Shown piece by piece: positions 1 to 8,984 of a DNA stretch of 64,000 nucleotides. Origin of the DNA: Thermopolyspora sp044507605 (GTDB taxonomy: Bacteria; Actinomycetota; Actinomycetes; Streptosporangiales; Streptosporangiaceae); contig JBIQJI010000003.1 in the NCBI GenBank assembly GCA_044507605.1, positions 1 to 64,000 on the forward strand. Reading direction: 5' to 3'. Below the pieces are notes generated by a model, which saw only the letters and a program-made list of their open reading frames with translations, was not told the DNA's origin and did no database searches. The translations under genes were made by a program, and so were the position numbers. Within the stretch, counting starts at the first letter, position 1; the number at the start of each line of letters is the position of its first letter.

Positions 1-2
1 GC

Positions 3-311
3 GCCCGCTCCCGCGCCCTTGCCCTGCAGGCCGAGCGGTCCGAACGCGAGGCCCGCGCCCAGATCAGGGAGGCCGAGCGACGCCTCGCCGCCGGCCTGGC
101 CGAGGCCGCCGAACGCACCCGGGCCGTCACCGCCGAACGCGACCAGCTGCACGCCGAGCTGGTGGCCGAGCGGGCCCGCACCGCCGAGCTGCGCGCCCAG
201 CTCGAGGCCGCCCGCGCCGAGGCGGCCACGCTGCGCGAACGCGCCGTCGAGGCCGAGCTGCGCGCCAGGACGGCCCGGCAGGCCCCCGGCGCGGCGGCGC
301 CGGCCACCTGA
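3..311 (+). CDS. C-terminal fragment of a coiled-coil protein
   Basis: An open frame enters from the left edge and stops with TGA at 309-311, giving the last 102 residues of a protein. Nearly all of it is Ala/Glu/Arg/Leu-rich heptad sequence (for example AAERTRAVTAERDQLHAEL) and reads as one long coiled coil, ending in a short Ala/Pro tail. Many actinobacterial DNA-binding proteins of the KfrA type and scaffold proteins end like this, but the N-terminal domain that would decide is outside the window. No function is assigned. It converges on the DUF1348 gene 16 bases downstream. Confidence 0.6.
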   Translation, partial: ARSRALALQAERSEREARAQIREAERRLAAGLAEAAERTRAVTAERDQLHAELVAERARTAELRAQLEAARAEAATLRERAVEAELRARTARQAPGAAAPAT

Positions 312-327
312 CGCGCGGCACCCCCGC

Positions 328-786
328 TCAGTACAGCGGGAACGTCACCCCGTGCTCGGACTGCGGGCGCGGGCCGAAGATGCGGCGCTCGGACTCGGCG
401 ATCGGCACGTCGTTGATGCTGGCCTCGCGCCGCGCCATCAGCCCCTCGCCGGTGAACTCCCACAGCTCGTTGCCGTAGCTGCGCCACCACTGCCCGGACG
501 CGTCGTGCGACTCGTACTGGTAGCGCACCGCGATCCGGTTCCCGGAGAACGCCCACATCTCCTTGCGCAGCGCGTAGTCCAGCTCACGCGCCCACTTCTC
601 GCGCAGGAACGCCACGATCTCGTCGCGCCCCCGCACGAGCCTGTCCCGGTTGCGCCACACCGAGTCCTCGGTGTACCCGAGCGCCACCCGCTCGGGGTCA
701 CGGGTGTTCCAGGCGTCCTCGGCGGCCTGGACCTTCTGCCGGGCGGAGTCCTCGTCGAACGGGGGAAACGGCGGCCGTGGCGTCAT
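328..786 (-). CDS. DUF1348 / NTF2-like family protein
   Basis: The 152-residue protein is full length for DUF1348, a small SnoaL/NTF2-like alpha+beta barrel family of unknown substrate. Recognisable stretches are the N-terminal helix with KVQAAEDAWNTRDPERVA, then YTEDSVWRNRD, the central FLREKWARELDY and the strand region IAVRYQYESHDASGQWWRSYG, ending in DVPIAESERRIFGPR. The start is the ATG at 786, not the much longer open frame that continues upstream through the divergent tetR gene. It is transcribed away from that TetR gene and shares a 117-bp promoter region carrying two operator-like palindromes, so it is probably the regulator's target. Confidence 0.85.
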   Translation of the reverse strand: MTPRPPFPPFDEDSARQKVQAAEDAWNTRDPERVALGYTEDSVWRNRDRLVRGRDEIVAFLREKWARELDYALRKEMWAFSGNRIAVRYQYESHDASGQWWRSYGNELWEFTGEGLMARREASINDVPIAESERRIFGPRPQSEHGVTFPLY

Positions 787-811
787 GGCGGGCTCCTTCG
801 CACTCCTTGGG

Positions 812-854
812 AGAACCATCGTTCTCGCCCGATAGTATCGACAACGACCGTTCT
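812..854. promoter_or_regulatory. Tandem TetR-type operators in a divergent promoter
   Basis: Two 14-bp palindromes of the form AGAACGnnCGTTCT lie between the DUF1348 and tetR genes: AGAACCATCGTTCT at 812-825 and ACAACGACCGTTCT at 841-854. Each has one arm mismatch, and their centres are 29 bp apart. The GATAGTATCG between them holds possible -10 hexamers for both directions. Position and spacing suggest the adjacent TetR controls both genes; this is inference. Confidence 0.55.
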
Positions 855-903
855 CCACCGGGCCGGACCCGCAGGCGAACCACCAAAAAGAAGAGGAGGC
901 GAG

Positions 904-1467
904 ATGGACGACGACGAGGCACGCGCCCGCCTCCTCGACGCCGCCGCCACCCTGTTCTACCGGCGCGGCGTCCACGCCGTCGGCATGGACGACATCCGCG
1001 CCGCCTCCGGCGTGTCCCTCAAACGCCTGTACCGCTGCTTCCCCGCCAAACACGACCTGGTGCGGGCCTGGCTGCGCCGCCGCGACCACGACTGGCTCGC
1101 CGACCTGGCCGCCGCCGTCGGCCACCACCCGCCCCACCGGCGCCCCCTGGCGGTCTTCGACTGGCTCGGCCAGTGGTTCGCCGACCCCGGCTTCCGCGGC
1201 TGCGCCTTCGTCAACGCCTACGGCGAACTCGGCGCCACCAGCGGCGACGTCGCCCAGGCCGCCCGCGACCACAAACTCGCCCTGCGCGCCTACGTGACCA
1301 CCCTGCTGCGCGACGCCCGCATCCCCGACCCCGCCCCGATCGCCGCCCAGCTGGCCCTGCTGATCGAAGGCGCCATCGTCACCGCCGCCCTCACCGGCGA
1401 CCCCGACACCGCCGCCCACGCCCGCACCGCCGCCGCCACCCTGCTCACCGCCACACCCGGCCGGTGA
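904..1467 (+). CDS. TetR/AcrR family transcriptional regulator
   Basis: The 187-residue protein has the TetR N-terminal fold: ARLLDAAATLFYRRGVHAVGMDD, then the helix-turn-helix IRAASGVSLKRLYRCFPAKH (about residues 31-50), with a divergent C-terminal ligand domain rich in Ala. The start is the ATG at 904, with GAGGAGG four bases upstream (893-899); longer upstream frames are not credible. It is divergent from the DUF1348 gene, and two matching half-palindromic operators lie in the shared promoter. The likely role is autorepression plus repression of the DUF1348 gene. The inducer cannot be told from sequence. Confidence 0.88.
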   Translation: MDDDEARARLLDAAATLFYRRGVHAVGMDDIRAASGVSLKRLYRCFPAKHDLVRAWLRRRDHDWLADLAAAVGHHPPHRRPLAVFDWLGQWFADPGFRGCAFVNAYGELGATSGDVAQAARDHKLALRAYVTTLLRDARIPDPAPIAAQLALLIEGAIVTAALTGDPDTAAHARTAAATLLTATPGR

Positions 1468-1470
1468 GCC

Positions 1471-2217
1471 TCACCCCCGCCGGTACGCTCCGGGCGTGCA
1501 CCCGAACGCACGGCGGAACACACCGATGAACGTGCTCACCGACGACCAGCCGCACCGGTGGGCCACCACCGTCACCGGCGTGTCCTCCGCCAGCAGGACC
1601 AGGGCGTGGTACAGGCGCAGCTGGGTGCGCCACTGCGGGAAGGTCATGCCGAGCTCCGCCCGGAACAGCCGCGACAAAGTACGCTCGCTCGCGCCGACCT
1701 GCCTGCCGAGCTCGGCCAGGCCACGCCCGTCGGCGGGATCGGCGTGCAGAATGCCGCACAGCGCCTTCAGCACGGGACCGGCAGGCTCCGGCAGGTACAG
1801 GGGCCGCTGAGACGACACGCGCAGCCGGTCGAGCAGCACCGCCCGCAACCGGGCGCGCGCGGGCCCGTCCTCCACCTGCCCCGCACCGCTGTAGGCGAGG
1901 ATCAGCTCCCGCAGCAGCGGCTCCACGGCCAGCACCGCCGGCCGGTCCAGGCCGAGCGGATTGCCGGCCGCCGGCAGCCCCACCAGGTGCAACCGGACCT
2001 CGCCGTGGGCCCGATGCCCGTGAGCGGTCCCCGCCGGAATCCAGACGGCCCGGTTGGCGGGCGCCACCCACGACCCGGCGCCGGTGGTGACCGCCACCAC
2101 CCCCCGGCCCGCGTACGCGATCTGATGGTCGTCATGACGGTGGACGCCGATGGCCGCCCCGGGCGCCAGCGACCGCGTGCGGGTCGGCGCGGCCGCCTGA
2201 TGGCGGATTTCCCACAT
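1471..2217 (-). CDS. AraC family transcriptional regulator with cupin sensor domain
   Basis: The 248-residue protein has an N-terminal cupin (GVHRHDDHQIAYAGRGVV, then PANRAVWIPAGTAHGHRA) followed by the two AraC helix-turn-helices. The first is RGLAELGRQVGASERTLSRL and the second TPVTVVAHRCGWSSVSTFIG, ending FRRAFGCTPGAYRRG. This is the arrangement of E. coli NimR, which represses the divergent efflux gene nimT. Here too the neighbour across a 40-bp gap is a divergent MFS transporter, so local repression is likely. The start is taken at the ATG at 2217; an upstream in-frame ATG at 2286 would run through the transporter start. Its 3' end lies four bases from the end of the convergent tetR gene. 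Confidence 0.88.
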   Translation of the reverse strand: MWEIRHQAAAPTRTRSLAPGAAIGVHRHDDHQIAYAGRGVVAVTTGAGSWVAPANRAVWIPAGTAHGHRAHGEVRLHLVGLPAAGNPLGLDRPAVLAVEPLLRELILAYSGAGQVEDGPARARLRAVLLDRLRVSSQRPLYLPEPAGPVLKALCGILHADPADGRGLAELGRQVGASERTLSRLFRAELGMTFPQWRTQLRLYHALVLLAEDTPVTVVAHRCGWSSVSTFIGVFRRAFGCTPGAYRRG

Positions 2218-2257
2218 CGATCGGCAGATTATCGCAAGCCCGGCACGCCGCCACCCG

Positions 2258-3568
2258 ATGAGGATGAGGGACGTGCCAGCGAACAAGACGATCGTGCTGC
2301 TGTCGGCCGGCCACGCGTGCGTGGACGTCTACCAGGGAGCGGTGGCCGCGCTCATCCCGTTCTTCGTCGCCGAACGCCACTACACCTACGCCGCCGCCTC
2401 GGGCATCGTGCTCGCCGCGTCGCTGCTGTCGTCGGTGGCGCAGCCCCTGTTCGGCGCCCTCACCGACCGCCGGCCCATGCCCTGGCTGCTGCCGCTGAGC
2501 ACCCTGCTCGGGGGAGCGGGGATCGCCCTCAGCGGCCTCGGCGGCGGCTACCCGCTCACTCTGGCGTGCGCCGCCCTCTCCGGCATCGGCGTCGCCGCCT
2601 ACCACCCCGAGTCCGCCCGCGCCGCCCGCAAGGCCGCCCGGGGCAGCCACGTCGCGATGAGCTGGTTCTCCCTCGGCGGCAACATCGGCTTCGCCCTGGC
2701 GCCCCTCACGGTCTCCGCCGTGATCACCGCCGGCGGCCTCCGGCTCACGCCGCTGCTGCTGGCGCCCGCCCTGGCCGGCACCGCGCTGTGCCTGCCCGTC
2801 CTGCGGGCGACGGCCGCGGCGGCACCCCAGGCTCCCGGCGGGGCCGCCGCGGCCAGAACGGGCACCGACGACCTGGCCGCCTTCCTGCGCCTCTCGCTGG
2901 TCGTGATCTGCCGATCCGTCGTCTTCGTCGGCCTCGGCACGTTCATCGCGCTCTACGCCGCGCGAGGCACCGCAGGCGGCACCGCGGCCGGCACCGCCGC
3001 CCTGTTCGTGCTCTACCTCGGCGGCGCCGCCGGCACCGTCCTGGGCGGCCGCCTGGCCGCACGCTGGGACCGGGTCACCGCCTCACGGCGGGCGTACCTG
3101 CTGGCCGGCGCCGCCGTCGCCGGCATCGTCTACGTGCCCGGCCCGGCCATCTACCTGTTCGTCGCCCTGGCCTCGGCCGGCCTGTACATCCCGTTCTCCC
3201 TGCAGGTCACCCTCGGCCAGGACTACCTGCCCTCCCGCGTGGGCACCGCCAGCGGCGTCACCCTCGGCCTGGCCGTCAGCGCGGGCGGCCTCGCCGGCCC
3301 GCTCATCGGCGGCCTGGCCGACGCGACCTCCCTGCGGACCGCCCTGACCCCCCTGATCGCGATGCCCGCCCTGGCCTGGCTGCTGCTGCACACCCTGCCC
3401 GAACCCGCCCAGCCCGAACCCGCCCCGTCACGGCCCGGCCACGACGCCACCGGCACCGGCACCGGCACCGGAGCGAACGACCCCGGCCCGCCGCCGCGCC
3501 GCCGGGCGGCGGCTCACCGCCAGCCCACCGGATCCACCCCGCCCGGCACCGGCGCCGACCGGTCATAA
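2258..3568 (+). CDS. MFS transporter, fosmidomycin-resistance (Fsr)-like
   Basis: About 12 hydrophobic segments over roughly 385 residues, followed by a Pro/Gly/Thr-rich tail. Family features are an N-terminal AGHACVDVYQGAVAALIPFF, the loop-2/3 motif QPLFGALTDRRPM, and the SGIGVAAYHPESARAARKAA segment typical of Fsr-like drug exporters. It probably exports a small toxic compound under control of the divergent AraC regulator. The start is uncertain: ATG 2258, ATG 2264 and GTG 2273 are all in frame, and the purine-rich GAGGATGAGGG sits best for the GTG. The 3' end overlaps the convergent serine-hydrolase gene by 55 bp, inside its low-complexity tail. Confidence 0.85.
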   Translation: MRMRDVPANKTIVLLSAGHACVDVYQGAVAALIPFFVAERHYTYAAASGIVLAASLLSSVAQPLFGALTDRRPMPWLLPLSTLLGGAGIALSGLGGGYPLTLACAALSGIGVAAYHPESARAARKAARGSHVAMSWFSLGGNIGFALAPLTVSAVITAGGLRLTPLLLAPALAGTALCLPVLRATAAAAPQAPGGAAAARTGTDDLAAFLRLSLVVICRSVVFVGLGTFIALYAARGTAGGTAAGTAALFVLYLGGAAGTVLGGRLAARWDRVTASRRAYLLAGAAVAGIVYVPGPAIYLFVALASAGLYIPFSLQVTLGQDYLPSRVGTASGVTLGLAVSAGGLAGPLIGGLADATSLRTALTPLIAMPALAWLLLHTLPEPAQPEPAPSRPGHDATGTGTGTGANDPGPPPRRRAAAHRQPTGSTPPGTGADRS

Positions 3569-4923
3569 GGCAGGCGCGTGAACACGTACGTCGCCACCTC
3601 CAGATGCGACACCTCCCCACCGGCCCCGCGCACCGCCCGCAGCGTCTCGCCCGCGAAATAGCCGTCCAAACCCGTGAACACCCCCTCCGGGCCGGGCGCG
3701 AACCGCGCCGACACCCCGGCACCGCCCAGCGGCGCCAGCGACAGCACCCCGCCCGGCAGCACCCGCAGCGTGTGCGCCGCCGACCCCCAATGCCACACAC
3801 CGGTCAGCTCCAGCACCGCCGGCGCCACCGGCTCGGGCGCCCACTCGCCCGGCATCGGCGGCTCATGCTCGTCCAGCACGTCCAGCAACTGCGCGCACCA
3901 CGACGACCGCACCCCCGTCGTGGCGTTCGCCAGGAACAGCACACCGGCCCCGTCCGCCGGATCCGCCCACACCCCCGCCACGAAACCCGGCATCGAACCA
4001 CCGTGCCCGCACAGCCGCCGCCCCCCGCGCCGGGCCAGATCCAGCCCCAGCCCGTACGCTCTGTCCCACCGGTCCCCGTCCTCCACCGCCACCGGCTCAC
4101 GCATCTCCGCCAGCGTGTCCGGCCGCAGCACCTCACCGGTGTCACCGCCCAGGAACACCGCCCACCGGGCCAGATCGGCCGCCGTCGACCACAACTGCCC
4201 GGCCGGCGCCATCCCTCCCGCGTCATGCTCGGGCTCGGGCAGCACCACATCGGCGAACGGATGCACCGCGAACCCCGTCGCGTACGGCGGCCGGGGACGC
4301 GGCGTGGTGTCGCGCATGCCGAGCGGCGCCAGCACCTCACCGGCCACCACCTGCGCCCACCCGGCACCCCGCACCCGCGACACCAGCTCGCCCAGCAGCG
4401 CGAACCCCACATTCGAGTAGTGGAACAGCCGCCCCGGCCGATGCCGCGCCACATCGTCGCCCAGCGACGCCACCAGCTCGCCCGCCGGCCGGCCCGCGGT
4501 CCGCTCCCACCACTCGCCGGGCGGCTCGGCGGTCAGCCCCGACGTGTGCGACAGCAGCTGGGCCACCGTGACCCGCCCCACGGGGGTGCCCGGCACGTAC
4601 TCGCCGATCGGGTCGCCCAGCCGGACCCGGCCCTCGTCGCGCAGCCGCATCACCATCACCGCGACCAGCGTCTTGGTGATCGACCCCAGCCGGTACTGCG
4701 TGGCCGTGGTCGGCCGCAGCCCGTCGACCCGGCCCCGCGCCCCGAACCACGCCATCCGCCCGTCGCGCACCACCGCCGCCACCAGCGACGGCAGCCGCGA
4801 CCGCGCCTGCTGCCAGGCGATCTCACGCAGCAACGCCCGCGCGGTCCCCGGCAGCACCATGCCCTCGGCCCCGCCGCCCCGCGGACCGCCGTCCCGTTCG
4901 TCCCATCCGCTCGGCTCGTTCAC
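3514..4923 (-). CDS. Serine hydrolase, class C beta-lactamase family
   Basis: The 469-residue protein has all three motifs of the class C beta-lactamase/penicillin-binding fold: the nucleophile SITK at residues 81-84, YSN at 169-171 and HGG at 307-309. A C-terminal beta-rich extension follows (LELTGVWHWGSAAHTLRVLP onwards), as in the esterase/DD-peptidase-like branch. There is no signal peptide, so a cytoplasmic esterase or peptidase is more likely than antibiotic resistance. The start is the GTG at 4923; an internal ATG at residue 22 is an alternative. The coding 3' end overlaps the convergent MFS gene. Confidence 0.86.
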   Translation of the reverse strand: MNEPSGWDERDGGPRGGGAEGMVLPGTARALLREIAWQQARSRLPSLVAAVVRDGRMAWFGARGRVDGLRPTTATQYRLGSITKTLVAVMVMRLRDEGRVRLGDPIGEYVPGTPVGRVTVAQLLSHTSGLTAEPPGEWWERTAGRPAGELVASLGDDVARHRPGRLFHYSNVGFALLGELVSRVRGAGWAQVVAGEVLAPLGMRDTTPRPRPPYATGFAVHPFADVVLPEPEHDAGGMAPAGQLWSTAADLARWAVFLGGDTGEVLRPDTLAEMREPVAVEDGDRWDRAYGLGLDLARRGGRRLCGHGGSMPGFVAGVWADPADGAGVLFLANATTGVRSSWCAQLLDVLDEHEPPMPGEWAPEPVAPAVLELTGVWHWGSAAHTLRVLPGGVLSLAPLGGAGVSARFAPGPEGVFTGLDGYFAGETLRAVRGAGGEVSHLEVATYVFTRLPYDRSAPVPGGVDPVGWR

Positions 4924-4974
4924 CGGGGCAGGATAGCCCCGACCGCGGCCCCCCGCAGCCCAGCGGCCCGCCGG

Positions 4975-5604
<630 letters not shown>

Positions 5605-5715
5605 GCCCACCCATCATGCCGCATCCGGCGACCCCACCGGCCCGGATCCTTCCCCCGGATCCGGGCCCCGGTTCGCGCCCGCCCGGCGCGCCCGCCTCCG
5701 CCCGCCCGGAGGCGA

Positions 5716-5862
5716 TCAGCCGCCCGCAACGGACCCGGACCGGCCGACCAGGTCCACCAGCGCCGCGTGCGTCGCCCCGTCGGCCGCGGCGATGAGCCCG
5801 CCCGGCCCCGGGCCCAGCGGCCCGCCGTCCAGGCCCGTCACCACGCACCCCTCACCGCCCGA
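5716..5862 (-). pseudogene. Remnant of an inositol-monophosphatase-like gene
   Basis: Reading leftwards, about 45 codons ending at the stop at 5716 encode GCVVTGLDGGPLGPGPGGLI followed by AAADGATHAALVDLV. This matches the C-terminal end of actinobacterial inositol monophosphatases (a GGVVTDLDG-like strand, then a GGLIAA...THAALLDL-like helix). The remaining ~200 residues and the metal-binding motifs (GEE, DPLDGT) are absent; the next gene starts 75 bp away on the other strand. It is most simply a decayed fragment. No start or ribosome site was found. Confidence 0.5.
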
Positions 5863-5937
5863 TTGAGGGTTCCTCGCCCATCGACCGCATAATCCGCGCA
5901 GAACCTTCACCGGACGGTTCAATGTGACAATCGAAAC

Positions 5938-6420
5938 ATGACGGCCAGCGAGATGAAGCGGTACATCTGCGAGACCTTCGACGGGGTCAACGCCATCGAC
6001 GCCTCCGGCGACACGTTCTTCCTCTACGACCCCGACCGGGACCTGCCCCCCGAACGCCGGCAGCCGTTCGCCACCATCGTCACCGGAGACCACTACGACA
6101 CCGTCTCCGACCTCACCCGGCCCGGCGCCTACCGCCTCAACATCGGCCTCACCAAGGCCACCTACACCGCCCGCTTCGGCGCCCCGCCCACCCGGCGCGA
6201 CACCGCCGGCGTGCTCGACACCGGATACGACCACGCCGCGGCCGACACGCTCATGCCCCACCCCATCTACGCCTCCCAGCACTGGGTGTGCGTCGTCGAC
6301 CCCGGCGAGGCGACACGGCACATCATCCCCGCCCTGCTCGCCGAGGCCCACGCCTTCGCCGCCCGCAAACACGCCAACCACCGGGCCCGCCGCCACGACC
6401 GGCCGCCCGCGCATCCCTAG
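5938..6420 (+). CDS. DUF6194 family protein
   Basis: The 160-residue soluble protein matches DUF6194, an actinobacterial family of unknown function. Conserved pieces are the N-terminal helix MTASEMKRYICETFDGV, FFLYDPDRDLPPERRQPFAT, the RPGAYRLNIG core, then DTLMPHPIYASQHWVCVVDP and a C-terminal helix LLAEAHAFAARKH. The ATG at 5938 is the only sensible start. It stands alone, preceded by the phosphatase remnant and followed by 130 bp before the helicase gene. Confidence 0.8.
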   Translation: MTASEMKRYICETFDGVNAIDASGDTFFLYDPDRDLPPERRQPFATIVTGDHYDTVSDLTRPGAYRLNIGLTKATYTARFGAPPTRRDTAGVLDTGYDHAAADTLMPHPIYASQHWVCVVDPGEATRHIIPALLAEAHAFAARKHANHRARRHDRPPAHP

Positions 6421-6550
6421 CCGCCCGTCGCCCCGGACCCCGCAGGAGCGGCCCCGCGGGGGCCGTCCCCGGCCCGCGCGACCCGCCCCCGCCACGGCCC
6501 CCGCGTGGTCTACCCTGACCCCGGGATCACTCGTGGCAGGGAGGTTGCCG

Positions 6551-8824
6551 GTGAACGCGCAGGCCCCGGCGGGCCCGGCGACAGGGGACAGGCCGGCCGG
6601 CGTCACCCTGTCCGCCGTACTCGAACGGATCACGTTCGCCTCGGAGGAGACCGGCTACACCATCGCCCGCGTCGCCACCGAACGCAGCGGCACCGAACTG
6701 CTCACCGTCGTCGGTCCGCTGCTCGGGGCCCAGGTGGGGGAGAGCCTGCGGCTGACCGGCAGATGGACCACCCACCCCCGCTACGGCCGCCAGTTCGAAG
6801 TGTGGTCCTACACCACCGTCCTGCCGGCCACCGTCCAGGGCATCCAGCGCTACCTCGGCTCCGGCCTCATCAAGGGCATCGGCCCCAAAATGGCCGAGCG
6901 CATCGTCGCCCACTTCGGCACCGGCACCCTCGACATCATCGAAACCGCCCCCGAACGCCTCGCCGAAGTGCCCGGCCTCGGCCCCAAACGCACCAAGATG
7001 ATCGCCGCCGCCTGGGAAGAACAAAAGATCATCAAAGAGGTGATGATCTTCCTGCAGGGCGTCGGCGTGTCCACCTCCATCGCCGTGCGCATCTTCAAAC
7101 AGTACGGCGAGCGCTCCATCGACGTCGTCCGCGGCGAGCCCTACCGCCTGGCCGCCGACGTGTGGGGCATCGGCTTCAAAACCGCCGACACCATCGCCCA
7201 GGCCGTCGGCATCGCCCGCGACAGCCCCGAACGCGTCAAGGCAGGCCTGCGCCACACCCTGTCCGAGGCCGCCGACGACGGCCACTGCTACCTGCCCGCC
7301 CCCAACCTCGTCGCCGACGCCGTCAAGATCCTCGACCTGCCCGCCGACCTCGTCGCCACCTGCCTGAAGGAACTCATCGCCGAAGACGGCGTCGTCGCCG
7401 AGCAGCTGCCCGCCGGCGACCCCGCCGACCGGCCCGCCGACGGCGACGCCCTCACCGTCCCCGCCGTCTACCTGGTGCCCTTCCACCGCGCCGAGCTGTC
7501 CCTGGCCGCCGGCCTGCGCGGCCTGCTGCACGCCCCCCGCGACCGCCTCGCCGCCTTCGCCGGAGTCGACTGGGACGCCGCCCTGACCTGGCTCGCCGCC
7601 CGCACCGGCGCCGAGCTCGCCCCCGAGCAGGACCAGGCCGTCCGCCTCGCCCTCACCGAGAAGGTCGCCGTGCTCACCGGCGGCCCCGGCTGCGGCAAAA
7701 GCTTCACCGTGCGCTCCATCGTCACCCTGGCCGCCGCCAAAAGGGCCAAGGTCATCCTCGCCGCCCCCACCGGACGCGCCGCCAAACGCCTGGCCGAGCT
7801 CACCGGCCACGAGGCCACCACCGTGCACCGCCTGCTCAAGCTGCGCCCCGGCGGCGACGCCTCCTACGACCGCGACAACCCCCTCGACGCCGACCTGGTC
7901 GTCGTCGACGAAGCCTCCATGCTCGACCTGCTGCTCGCCAACAAACTCGTCAAGGCCGTGCCGCCCGGCGCCCACCTGCTGTTCGTCGGCGACGTCGACC
8001 AGCTGCCCTCGGTCGGCGCCGGCGAGGTGCTGCGCGACCTGCTCGCCGCCCCCGCCATCCCCCGCGTCCGCCTCACCCAGATCTTCCGCCAGGCCCAGCA
8101 GTCCGGCGTCGTCGTCAACGCCCACCGCGTCAACACCGGCCTGGCCCCCCACACCACCGGCTACCCCGACTTCTTCCTGTTCCCCTGCGAGGACCCCGAG
8201 CAGATCGCCGCCCTCACCGTCGACGTCGTCGCCACCCGCATCCCCCGCAAGTTCGGCATCGACGCCCGCCGCGACGTCCAGGTCCTCACCCCCATGCACC
8301 GCGGCGCCGCAGGCGCCGGCAACCTCAACATCGCCCTCCAGCAGGCCCTCACCCCGCCCCGCGACGGCATGCCCGAACGCCGCTACGGCGGCCGCGTGTT
8401 CCGCGTCGGCGACAAGGTCACCCAGCTGCGCAACAACTACGACAAAGGCGCCACCGGCGTGTTCAACGGCACCGTCGGCGTCGTCACCGGCATCGACCCC
8501 GACGACCACAAGCTCACCGTCCGCACCGACGAGGACGAGACCGTCGACTACTCCTTCGACGAGCTCGACGAGCTCGCCCACGCCTACGCTGTCTCCATCC
8601 ACCGCTCCCAGGGCAGCGAGTACCCCGCCGTCGTCATCCCGCTGGCCACCAGCGCCTGGATGATGCTGCAGCGCAACCTGCTCTACACCGCGATCACCCG
8701 CGCCAAACGCCTGGTCGTCATCGTCGGCTCCCGCCGCGCGCTGGCCCAGGCCGTCCGCACGCGCGGCGCCGGCCGCCGCCACACCGGCCTCACCCACCGC
8801 CTCCGCGACCAGCCGGCCCCGTGA
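6551..8824 (+). CDS. RecD2-type ATP-dependent 5'-3' DNA helicase
   Basis: The 757-residue protein is of the long RecD2 kind that works without RecBC. An N-terminal OB-like region and helix-hairpin-helix repeats (IKGIGPKMAERIVAHFG; VPGLGPKRTKMIAAAWEE; VWGIGFKTADTIAQAVG) precede a superfamily 1B core. That core has Walker A GGPGCGKS near residue 377, VVDEASMLD near 450, GDVDQLPSVGAGEVL, TQIFRQA, and C-terminal AVSIHRSQGSEYPAVV and LLYTAITRAKR. It unwinds DNA with 5'-3' polarity in repair. The GTG at 6551 is chosen because GGGAGG lies seven bases upstream (6538-6543); a GTG at 6533 is the alternative. Confidence 0.93.
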   Translation: MNAQAPAGPATGDRPAGVTLSAVLERITFASEETGYTIARVATERSGTELLTVVGPLLGAQVGESLRLTGRWTTHPRYGRQFEVWSYTTVLPATVQGIQRYLGSGLIKGIGPKMAERIVAHFGTGTLDIIETAPERLAEVPGLGPKRTKMIAAAWEEQKIIKEVMIFLQGVGVSTSIAVRIFKQYGERSIDVVRGEPYRLAADVWGIGFKTADTIAQAVGIARDSPERVKAGLRHTLSEAADDGHCYLPAPNLVADAVKILDLPADLVATCLKELIAEDGVVAEQLPAGDPADRPADGDALTVPAVYLVPFHRAELSLAAGLRGLLHAPRDRLAAFAGVDWDAALTWLAARTGAELAPEQDQAVRLALTEKVAVLTGGPGCGKSFTVRSIVTLAAAKRAKVILAAPTGRAAKRLAELTGHEATTVHRLLKLRPGGDASYDRDNPLDADLVVVDEASMLDLLLANKLVKAVPPGAHLLFVGDVDQLPSVGAGEVLRDLLAAPAIPRVRLTQIFRQAQQSGVVVNAHRVNTGLAPHTTGYPDFFLFPCEDPEQIAALTVDVVATRIPRKFGIDARRDVQVLTPMHRGAAGAGNLNIALQQALTPPRDGMPERRYGGRVFRVGDKVTQLRNNYDKGATGVFNGTVGVVTGIDPDDHKLTVRTDEDETVDYSFDELDELAHAYAVSIHRSQGSEYPAVVIPLATSAWMMLQRNLLYTAITRAKRLVVIVGSRRALAQAVRTRGAGRRHTGLTHRLRDQPAP

Positions 8825-8927
8825 CCGCCACCGCCCCCACAGCCCTCGCCGGCACGCCGCCGAGCTGCCCGAACAGCAAAAGTGGCCGAAAAGCAACTGA
8901 AGTCGACGGGATCGCCCCCCACACTAC

Positions 8928-8955
8928 TTGAAACGCCTATTAAGGTTTTTAGGGT
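8928..8955 (+). promoter_or_regulatory. Candidate promoter for the L,D-transpeptidase gene
   Basis: TTGAAA at 8928-8933 and TAGGGT at 8950-8955 are separated by 16 bases and lie 30 bases before the GTG start at 8985. This AT-rich island stands out in the surrounding sequence. TTGAnn and TAnnnT fit housekeeping-type actinobacterial promoters. Confidence 0.4.
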
Positions 8956-8984
8956 GCGATGGACTGGTGTTGGGGGAGAAGGCA

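Noticed and set aside
3514..4923. A beta-lactam resistance gene
   Set aside because: The protein has no signal peptide and carries an esterase/peptidase-type C-terminal extension; resistance cannot be inferred from the fold.
6527..8896. A leftward 789-codon frame opposite the RecD2 helicase
   Set aside because: Gly/Val/Ala/Asp-rich antisense shadow; the + strand encodes a complete helicase with all motifs.
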